In this document: positions 37,358 through 43,572 of the stretch, piece by piece
Layout of the letters: each line of letters opens with the position of its first letter
How positions within the stretch are numbered: position 1 is the stretch's first letter
Origin: an uncultured Rickettsiales bacterium
GTDB taxonomy: Bacteria; Pseudomonadota; Alphaproteobacteria; Rickettsiales; UBA1997
NCBI GenBank assembly: GCA_944391075.1
Contig: CALXSG010000011.1
Span: 1 to 43,572, forward strand
DNA: 43,572 nucleotides
Direction: 5' to 3'
The notes under the pieces: generated by a model
The model's database searches: none
What the model was told of the DNA's origin: nothing
What the model saw: the letters and a program-made list of their open reading frames with translations, nothing else
Position numbers and translations under genes: made by a program

Positions 37358-37385
37358 TTGACTTTTAAGATATTATTTATATTTT
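37358..37385 (+). promoter_or_regulatory. Predicted promoter of the CgtA-like gene
   Basis: TTGACT (37358-37363), 16 bp, TATTTT (37380-37385), 37 bases before ATG 37423. Confidence 0.5.
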
Positions 37386-37422
37386 ATGTAGCATTACTAT
37401 ATAAAATATAAATTTTTTGAGT

Positions 37423-38436
37423 ATGAATAATAATATTCTGTATTTTAAAAAAGAAAGTGATAGTAAAACTTTTTATTTTTTAAATTTCCCGATTTTGAGA
37501 TTTAAAATTGATGCTAATGATAAAATTTTCTCAAAAAATAACTTTTATAATGTGCTGTTGAGTTTGGTTTGTTGTTTTATACCATATAAAAAAAATAGAA
37601 GAAAAATAAAATTATTAAATGCATTTATACCAAAAACAATAAATTATAGAAGGTCAAAAGAGCCTGTTAAACCATATGCTTTTATTAGAGCAAAAAATGA
37701 AATTACTACAATAGATGCCTGTTTAAATAGTATTTTGCCAGTAATAAAAAAGGGAGTAATAGGTTATAATGATTGTGATGATGGTACAGAAGAATATATA
37801 TTAGATTTTTGTAAAAGAAATAAAGGTTTTATACCATACAAACACGAAGGTGGTTTGTATGGTTTTGATGATGGACGTTTATTTCAAAAAGATTGTGATG
37901 AAAGCAAAAAATATTATTATTACTCAAATAAGGTTTTAGAATTAATACCTAAAAACGAATGGTTATTAAAAGTGGATTGTGATCATGTTTTTGTACCTGA
38001 AAAGTTAGAAAGTTTAATGTATTTGCCAACAGATAATAATGATGTAGTTATATTACCAAGAATCAATTTACATTATGATGGTAAACAGATATATATTGAG
38101 AAAAATCACCCAATAACTTTGTCAAAAGATTTTTGGCTAATATATAATAAGAATATTATATTTAAGCCAATGATCGTTAAAAAATATAATGTATTGGTAG
38201 AACATTTAAAAGTTTCTTCTAGAAATATTGTTTATTCGGAACTTAATAATTATCATTTTCCATATATTAAAAAAAGAAGAAATAATATAGATATGAATAA
38301 TTTTATTGAGCTTCAAAAATTCATAGATGATGATTTATTAAATAAGTACATTAATGAAAAAGGTTTACCAATATTAGTTGATGATAATATATTAAAAAAT
38401 ATATCATTAGAATATATAAGTAAAATCAAAATATAA
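37423..38436 (+). CDS. CgtA-like glycosyltransferase (beta-1,4-N-acetylgalactosaminyltransferase type)
   Basis: GT-A fold glycosyltransferase of 337 residues. PYAFIRAKNEITTIDACLNS, ILPVIKKGVIGYNDCDDGTE and EYILDFCKRNKGFIPYKHE closely recall Campylobacter jejuni CgtA, which adds GalNAc to lipooligosaccharide in ganglioside mimics. The metal-binding DxD is DCD in EWLLKVDCDHVF (about 185-187). I start at ATG 37423 rather than the TTG two codons before. The acceptor and sugar here are unknown; LOS or capsule decoration is the likely setting. No other glycan gene is adjacent, and the base composition is like its neighbours. Confidence 0.8.
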   Translation: MNNNILYFKKESDSKTFYFLNFPILRFKIDANDKIFSKNNFYNVLLSLVCCFIPYKKNRRKIKLLNAFIPKTINYRRSKEPVKPYAFIRAKNEITTIDACLNSILPVIKKGVIGYNDCDDGTEEYILDFCKRNKGFIPYKHEGGLYGFDDGRLFQKDCDESKKYYYYSNKVLELIPKNEWLLKVDCDHVFVPEKLESLMYLPTDNNDVVILPRINLHYDGKQIYIEKNHPITLSKDFWLIYNKNIIFKPMIVKKYNVLVEHLKVSSRNIVYSELNNYHFPYIKKRRNNIDMNNFIELQKFIDDDLLNKYINEKGLPILVDDNILKNISLEYISKIKI

Positions 38437-38462
38437 TTTATACTTCCATATTTTTATTAATC

Positions 38463-38512
38463 TTTTACAAGTAGTTTAAACCATTTCGGTTATTATTAAT
38501 AAACTTGTAAAA
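38463..38512. promoter_or_regulatory. Inverted repeat just upstream of the capsid gene
   Basis: TTTTACAAGT (38463-38472) and ACTTGTAAAA (38503-38512) form a perfect 10-bp inverted repeat with 30 bp between, which itself contains AACC/GGTT. The right arm ends 3 bases before the ATG. It could be an operator or an RNA structure that hides the start. Confidence 0.55.
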
Positions 38513-38515
38513 TCT

Positions 38516-39715
38516 ATGAATTTGACAGAAATTAGTGAAAAAATTGATGAAATTGGTAATGCTTGGGAACATTTTAAAAGTGTTAACGATGAAAAATTGA
38601 GACAAATAGAGCAAAAAGGTTCTGCTGATTGTATGGTTATGGAAGAATTAAATAAAATAAATAATTCTTTAAATGAACAAAAACAGCAATTGGATCAATT
38701 GAGAATTAGTGCTTCTAGACCATCTTTTGAAGGTAAAAATATGGACTTTCAAGAGAATTTAGAACATAAAAAAGCTTTAAATAATTATTTGAAAAAAGGT
38801 ATTGATGCACCATTAGCTAATATAGAAACAAAAGCTGATTTAACAACTGCAACAGATTCTAGTTCTGCTTATGGTGGTTATTTACTTACACCAAATATGC
38901 AAAGAATTATTACTGGTGAATTAAATGATAATTGTTTTATGAGACAAATATGTTCTGTACAAACAATTTCATCTTCTGCATTAGAAGTTATTGATGATAC
39001 AAGTTTTGCAACTAGTTGGATTGCTGAAACTGGTACCGTTAATGACTCTGATTCTACTGTTTTAAATAAAATTACAGTAAAAGCACATGAATTGGTAGCA
39101 CAACCAAAAGTTTCTCAAAAATTACTTGATGATGCATCAATTAATATTGAAGAATGGCTTGCATATCAATTAGCTAATCAATTTATGCAAAAAGAAGAAG
39201 AGGCATTTTTGAAAGGTACAGGTGATACTAATAATCAACCAACAGGTATAACTAACTACACAAGTGATATTGAAATAATTGAATCAAGTTCAAGTGTTGA
39301 TGGCGGAATTGAAGCAGAAGACATAGTTGATTTATATTATTCTTTGAAAGAACAATATGTTGGAAATGCAAGTTTTGTAATGCCACGAACTGCTGTTTCT
39401 GCAATTAGAATGTTAAAAGATCCTACAAGTGGAGCATATTTATGGCAACCAGCTTTATTGGGTGGTAAAGAAGATACTTTAATGGGTTGTCCTGTTTATC
39501 AAAGTTCTAATATGCCGGCATTAGGAGCTGGTAGTTTATCGGTAATATTTGGTGATTTTAAATTTTATCAAATAGTTGATAGAAATGATATAAGAGTTTT
39601 GAGAGATCCATATACTGCTAAACCATATGTAAGATTCTACACAACAAAAAGAGTTGGTGGTGATGTAATTAGAAAAGAAGCATTTAAAATGTTAAAATGT
39701 GGAGCAACAGCTTAA
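38516..39715 (+). CDS. HK97-fold major capsid protein (isolated)
   Basis: A 399-residue phage-type major capsid protein. Residues ~1-100 form a coiled-coil delta/scaffold-like region (Gln/Glu/Leu-rich). The rest has the HK97 gp5 pattern: SSSAYGGYLLTP, the N-arm and spine, AYQLANQFMQKEEEAFLKGT, NQPTGITNY, FVMPRTAVSAIRMLKD, GCPVYQSSNMP, VIFGDFKFYQIVDRNDIRVL and the C-terminal YVRFYTTKRVGGDV. Length fits the gene transfer agent/siphovirus family. No portal, protease, terminase or tail gene flanks it; it is closed by its own terminator. That suits either a scattered GTA gene or a prophage relic with an intact frame. Confidence 0.92.
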   Translation: MNLTEISEKIDEIGNAWEHFKSVNDEKLRQIEQKGSADCMVMEELNKINNSLNEQKQQLDQLRISASRPSFEGKNMDFQENLEHKKALNNYLKKGIDAPLANIETKADLTTATDSSSAYGGYLLTPNMQRIITGELNDNCFMRQICSVQTISSSALEVIDDTSFATSWIAETGTVNDSDSTVLNKITVKAHELVAQPKVSQKLLDDASINIEEWLAYQLANQFMQKEEEAFLKGTGDTNNQPTGITNYTSDIEIIESSSSVDGGIEAEDIVDLYYSLKEQYVGNASFVMPRTAVSAIRMLKDPTSGAYLWQPALLGGKEDTLMGCPVYQSSNMPALGAGSLSVIFGDFKFYQIVDRNDIRVLRDPYTAKPYVRFYTTKRVGGDVIRKEAFKMLKCGATA

Positions 39716-39734
39716 TTATTTTTATTAATAATTA

Positions 39735-39767
39735 AAAAATAGTACTCATATTATGGGTACTATTTTT
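39735..39767 (+). terminator. Intrinsic terminator after the capsid gene
   Basis: AATAGTAC / GTACTATT stem, extended by two further pairs, followed by TTT. Confidence 0.8.
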
Positions 39768-39780
39768 ATTATATATTTAT

Positions 39781-39808
39781 TTGACTATAAGTTTTTTTAT
39801 TATATTTT
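39781..39808 (+). promoter_or_regulatory. Predicted promoter of the BamB-like gene
   Basis: TTGACT (39781-39786), 16 bp, TATTTT (39803-39808), 27 bases before ATG 39836. Confidence 0.5.
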
Positions 39809-39835
39809 TCTTATTATGTTATTTATAAAAAGATT

Positions 39836-41131
39836 ATGAAAAAAATATTTTATTTGTTATTTAGTATTTTAAGTCTTATTTCTTGTGCCGAAAAGAAAGT
39901 TATTTTAGGTGATAGAAAAGATATTTTTTTAATTGATAATAATATTGAAATACTTGCAAATAAAGATGATATTAAACTTTCTAATACAGAAACATTTTTA
40001 AATTATTATGGTGATAATTCTGCTTTAAATTCATATATTGAAAATTATAAAGTAGATGGTTTTTCTCTACAAGAAAATAAGATTTCTAGTAAAAAGTTTG
40101 GTGTAAAAAAATATTTCTTTTCAAGTCCAATTATAGTTGATAATATTTTATATACACTTGATGCAAAAGGAAATCTAATTGCAAAAGATATCAATAATTT
40201 AGATAAAACATTATGGAAAACTAGTATTATAAATAAAAACAATTACATTAATTATTTTGGTGGAAAAATTACTTATTACAATGATGTTATATATATATCT
40301 GACAGAATTAATGAAATTATTGCCGTTTCAAAAGATGGTGAAATTTTGTGGGAAAAACAATTAAATGCTGTTCCAATTTCTACTCCTGTTGTTTATGAAA
40401 ATACTATATATGTAATAACAAATGATAATAAATTATATGCATTAGATACTGATGGTGGAAGAATTAAATGGATTAATTATGGTACTGCAAAATCTTCTGC
40501 AATATTAGGTTCCGCAAACCCTGTAATATATAAGGATTATGTAATTGCATCATATTCTTCTGGTGAATTAGTAATAATGAATAGAAAAACAAGTGAGGTT
40601 ATATATACAAGTAATTTAACAGGTAGATATTTTATATTTTCAAACTTTGAATTAACTGATATTGACAGTACACCTATTATAAAAGACAATATTTTGATTG
40701 CCACAGCAAGCAATGGTGTGACAGAAGCTATTAATTTAGATAATATGCAAGTTTTATGGAAACAAAATTTTCCTTCATTAACAAATATTGTAATAAATAA
40801 TGATTTTGCTTACTTGATTACAACTGATAATATTGTTATGTCATTAAATATTAAAGATGGTAAAGTTGCTTGGTATACTCAACTTGATACATTTAAAGAT
40901 ATGAAAAAGAAAAAAGATTTAATATATTATAAGGCAATAGCAATGATAAACAATAAGTTATATGCATTCAATAATGTAAATCAATACAAAATTATTGACC
41001 CATATAATGGTAACGTTTTAGAAAATAAAGAAACAGAATTTAATTTTTATAATATACCATATTCACTTAATAACAAATTATATGGTATAGTTGAAAATGG
41101 TAGAAAAGTTGAGTTGGTAATATTTCAATAA
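39836..41131 (+). CDS. bamB: BamB-like PQQ-propeller lipoprotein
   Basis: Predicted outer-membrane lipoprotein of the barrel assembly machinery. The N-terminus is a lipoprotein signal with lipobox LISC (C17), followed by AEKK. Residues ~90-431 hold repeated PQQ-like blades: FSSPIIVDNILYTLDAKGNL, ISTPVVYENTIYVITNDNKL, YALDTDGGRIKW, SANPVIYKDYVIASYSSGEL and so on, forming a beta-propeller. The 431-residue length is usual for BamB. In other Alphaproteobacteria bamB tends to sit beside der; here it stands alone with its own promoter. It would assist insertion of barrels such as that at 16212. Confidence 0.8.
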   Translation: MKKIFYLLFSILSLISCAEKKVILGDRKDIFLIDNNIEILANKDDIKLSNTETFLNYYGDNSALNSYIENYKVDGFSLQENKISSKKFGVKKYFFSSPIIVDNILYTLDAKGNLIAKDINNLDKTLWKTSIINKNNYINYFGGKITYYNDVIYISDRINEIIAVSKDGEILWEKQLNAVPISTPVVYENTIYVITNDNKLYALDTDGGRIKWINYGTAKSSAILGSANPVIYKDYVIASYSSGELVIMNRKTSEVIYTSNLTGRYFIFSNFELTDIDSTPIIKDNILIATASNGVTEAINLDNMQVLWKQNFPSLTNIVINNDFAYLITTDNIVMSLNIKDGKVAWYTQLDTFKDMKKKKDLIYYKAIAMINNKLYAFNNVNQYKIIDPYNGNVLENKETEFNFYNIPYSLNNKLYGIVENGRKVELVIFQ

Positions 41132-41144
41132 TTGATATAATTAT

Positions 41145-42056
41145 TTATTCAACATAACCACTAACCTTTACTGTATTATCTTCTAACATTTTTGCTTGTA
41201 AAAAAGCTCCTGTTTGTGATGCTTGATAAAATTTTAATTCTTTGTTTTTTAGTTCTGGATAATATTTTGATAAATATTTTAGTACATATGATGTGCCAGA
41301 ACCACATGCTGGATCTTCTTTAAAATCTGGTAAAGCACCATATGGTAAAAATATTCTAATAAAATAATCACAATCTATTTCTTTTTCTTTATTTTTAAGC
41401 ACTACATCTATTCCTCTACATATTTTTCCATTTGATAAAGTAATTTTTTCTATTGCATCAAAATCTGGTTTTATCATATTAATAATTTCTAATGAAGAAA
41501 TATTTTTATCTATTGATAATTGTGATTTTTTAATTTCTATTGTGTAATCAAATTCTCCTTCTACTATATTTACAATATCAAAATATTCTTTATTTTCTAG
41601 ATTTATACTATTTATAATTTCTTCTTTTTTATGTTTATTTATTACTTCTTGCGGTTCAATAACAGAAATAAAAATTGATATTAAATCGCCATTGATTTCA
41701 GCAAATATACTATTTTGTTGTTTGTCCCCATATTTTGAATTATTAAAAAGTGGTACAAATTCAATTTTTTGTGGTTTTGTTATATCTATTAATTTATTAT
41801 CTACTAAAAATTTTGTAGAAACCAATGTTCCATGTCCACAAATAGGTTCTTCACCAGCATCTATAAAATATCTTATACAATATTTATTGCTATTATTAGT
41901 TGTTTGTAAAAATACACTTATAGGCAATTTGAGTTTTTGAGTTTGACTTAACATATAATTTATGTTATTCATGTCATCAACAAATTCAACACTAGCAGGA
42001 CTTCCTTTTAGATTATATTTTGAATTTACAAAAGCATTTTTAATATATACTGACAT
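41145..42056 (-). CDS. PhzF-family isomerase-like protein, catalytic Glu apparently missing
   Basis: A 303-residue two-lobed diaminopimelate-epimerase-like fold. Family motifs: KGSPASVEF near the start (usually GNPAAV), EEPICGHGTLVS at 69-80, and DPACGSGTSYVLKYL near 256-270. The catalytic Glu of PhzF/YddE sits in a SETAF-type segment; the aligned segment here is PISVF (45-49), with Ile in its place. If the alignment is right, the protein cannot catalyse the usual isomerisation the normal way. Substrate unknown, as for most of the family. It converges on the BamB-like gene (13 bp between stops). Confidence 0.85.
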   Translation of the reverse strand: MSVYIKNAFVNSKYNLKGSPASVEFVDDMNNINYMLSQTQKLKLPISVFLQTTNNSNKYCIRYFIDAGEEPICGHGTLVSTKFLVDNKLIDITKPQKIEFVPLFNNSKYGDKQQNSIFAEINGDLISIFISVIEPQEVINKHKKEEIINSINLENKEYFDIVNIVEGEFDYTIEIKKSQLSIDKNISSLEIINMIKPDFDAIEKITLSNGKICRGIDVVLKNKEKEIDCDYFIRIFLPYGALPDFKEDPACGSGTSYVLKYLSKYYPELKNKELKFYQASQTGAFLQAKMLEDNTVKVSGYVE

Positions 42057-42114
42057 TTTTATTATACAAAATTATAAATAAATATTTAAATGTTTAATAT
42101 TATTTAACTATTAA

Positions 42115-43572
42115 TTAATCAAATGAGCGACCACTATTTCCTTTATTTATTGTTTGCGTATCACTCTCTCGAAGTGCTTTATTAATATCTTTAGGTGTTT
42201 TTACAGTGCCATCTGAATTATTAACTGCAAATACCATTTTCAAACCTAAATCTGGTAAAGCAACTCTTCTCGTAAGAGGTTGCTCTCTTGGGCCGACTCC
42301 TAGAAAATTCTGAAGTTTTTTTAATGTTTCTGCTTTTATTGCTCCTGAATCTGTCGAATTTTCTCTATAATAATCTAATAATGTCCACTCATACCCATCT
42401 ATAGTGTATTTTTCGTTAAGGATCTTTTTTAAAGTATATCGCTCTGAATATTCTAAATTATTAATTCCAGATGTTGCTATTTCAGCCAATAAAGATTTTT
42501 GACCACCATTTTTTCCTATATCACATAAATAAGGTACTAAATATCTTTTTTGATCAGAATGTTTATTCATAGTGTCGTCCATAAACCAAATTTTATGTGT
42601 TAGTTTGCTTTTTATATCTTCTGGTTTATAATTATAATATCGACCAACATATTGAAATTCCTGAAGATAGAATAATGTTTCTGTTTTTATTTCTCCTGAA
42701 TCTTTCGAATTTTGGCTATAATAATCTAATAATGTCTGCTCACGCTCATCTATAGTGTATTTTTCATTAAAGATCTTTTTTAAAGTATATCGCTCTGAAG
42801 ATTCTAAATTATAAATTCCAAATATTGCTATTTCAGCCAATAAAGATTTTTGACCACCATTTTTTCCTATATCACATAAATAAGGTACTAAATATCTTTT
42901 TTGATCAGAATGTTTATTCATAGTGTCGTCCATAAACCAAATTTTATGTGTTAGTTTGCTTTTTATATCTTCTGGTTTATAATTATAATATCGACCAACA
43001 TATTGAAATTCCTGAAGATAGAATAATGTTTCTGTTTTTATTTCTCCTGAATCTTTCGAATTTTGGCTATAATAATCTAATAATATCCGCTCACGCTCAT
43101 CTATAGTGTATTTTTCGTTAAAGATCTTTTTTAAAGTATCTTGATCTGAAGATTCTAAATTATAAATTCCAAATATTGCTATTTCAGCCAATAAAGATTT
43201 TTGACCACCATTTTTTCCTATATCACATAAATAAGGTACTAAATATCTTTTTTGATCAGAATGTTTATTCATAGTGTCGTCCATAAACCAAATTTTATGT
43301 GTTAGTTTGCTTTTTATATCTTCTGGTTTATAATTATAATATCGACCAACATATTGAAATTCCTGAAGATAGAATAATGTTTCTATTCTTGTTTCTCCTG
43401 AATCTTTCGAATTTTGGCTATAATAATCTAATAATGTCTGCTCACGCTCATCTATAGTGTATTTTTCGTTAAAGATCTTTTTTAAAGTATATCGCTCTGA
43501 AGATTCTAAATTATAAATTCCAAATATTGCTATTTCAGCCAATAAAGATTTTTGACCACCATTTTTTCCTAT
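42115..43572 (-). CDS. Protein of near-identical 117-residue tandem repeats, 5' end outside window
   Basis: The frame is open to the window edge (486 codons including stop visible), so the true start lies beyond; the TTG at 43542 is inside a repeat. About three full 351-bp units lie in tandem, nearly identical in DNA, each coding for GGQKSLLAEIAIFGIYNLES, then TLKKIFNEKYTIDERE, LLDYYSQNSKDSG, LFYLQEFQYVGRYYNYKP, EDIKSKLTHKIWFMDD and KHSDQKRYLVPYLCD. A fourth, diverged partial unit leads into a unique C-terminus with VALPDLGLKMVFAVNNSDG and a Ser/Asn-rich end. I do not recognise the family. The pattern suits a large surface or secreted repeat protein; the copy number is probably unstable. Confidence 0.8.
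   Translation of the reverse strand: MGKNGGQKSLLAEIAIFGIYNLESSERYTLKKIFNEKYTIDEREQTLLDYYSQNSKDSGETRIETLFYLQEFQYVGRYYNYKPEDIKSKLTHKIWFMDDTMNKHSDQKRYLVPYLCDIGKNGGQKSLLAEIAIFGIYNLESSDQDTLKKIFNEKYTIDERERILLDYYSQNSKDSGEIKTETLFYLQEFQYVGRYYNYKPEDIKSKLTHKIWFMDDTMNKHSDQKRYLVPYLCDIGKNGGQKSLLAEIAIFGIYNLESSERYTLKKIFNEKYTIDEREQTLLDYYSQNSKDSGEIKTETLFYLQEFQYVGRYYNYKPEDIKSKLTHKIWFMDDTMNKHSDQKRYLVPYLCDIGKNGGQKSLLAEIATSGINNLEYSERYTLKKILNEKYTIDGYEWTLLDYYRENSTDSGAIKAETLKKLQNFLGVGPREQPLTRRVALPDLGLKMVFAVNNSDGTVKTPKDINKALRESDTQTINKGNSGRSFD

Noticed and set aside
37417-37422. TTG start for the CgtA-like gene
   Set aside because: It adds only two residues; the ATG at 37423 is the simpler start.
38516-39715. Complete prophage
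   Set aside because: No terminase, portal, protease, tail, integrase or attachment site is visible on either side; only the capsid gene is supported.
42115-43542. Start of the 117-residue repeat gene at 43542
   Set aside because: The codon there is a TTG within a repeat unit, and the same frame continues to the window edge.

Overview
The window is a very AT-rich chromosome segment from what looks like a host-associated, oxygen-shy alphaproteobacterium of Rickettsiales-like type. The evidence is a DnaK with an alphaproteobacterial C-terminus, a PF10108-type exonuclease, a 23S-5S rRNA operon with no 16S gene in front of it (the split arrangement typical of Rickettsiales), a two-iron superoxide reductase, and near-consensus TTGAC(A/T)-16/17-TATAAT promoters standing out of AT-rich spacers. 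The lineage is inferred; no 16S gene is present to test it.

Layout. 1-2067: the 3' part of a gene for a 52-residue-repeat protein. 2.1-16.0 kb: mostly housekeeping genes: rpmB, rpe, an orphan OmpR-type regulator, a reverse-strand operon ftsY-smpB-small protein-DsbD-like, nagA, tRNA-Arg, a PolB-like exonuclease with a small membrane protein, nrdR and rsfS, an FkbM methyltransferase, comEC and dnaK. 16.2-22.1 kb: an outer-membrane barrel protein, two tandem mosaic paralogs (possibly distant ELM1/DUF1022 relatives), superoxide reductase and ftsZ. 22.2-25.45 kb: tandem promoters, 23S rRNA and 5S rRNA, with a terminator whose stem encloses the 5S.

25.5-35.6 kb is a plastic accessory region. It is packed with small palindromic repeats and bounded by two nearly identical 336-bp direct repeats 8085 bp apart. 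It carries pseudogenes, a NUDIX hydrolase, and three prepilin-like genes. Two of these have 10-11 bp G/C runs in their leaders: one is in frame and the other is switched out of frame. It also carries two cassettes, each made of a small secreted protein followed by a peptidoglycan hydrolase that has no signal peptide. The cassettes share promoter, signal peptide and a Cys/His C-terminal tail, but their central domains are unrelated. This is the architecture expected of shuffled effector/immunity modules and is the best candidate here for an undescribed system.

35.6-43.6 kb: a ferritin-like small protein, an ElbB-like protein, tRNA-Gly, an XRE regulator, a CgtA-like glycosyltransferase, an isolated HK97-fold major capsid gene, a BamB-like lipoprotein, a PhzF-like protein that appears to lack the catalytic glutamate, and a gene built of near-identical 117-residue repeats that runs off the window end.

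Taken together the window combines a slim housekeeping core with surface and interaction functions (repeat proteins, phase-variable prepilins, LOS-type glycosyltransferase, wall hydrolases). All functions are read from sequence motifs only; no database search was run.
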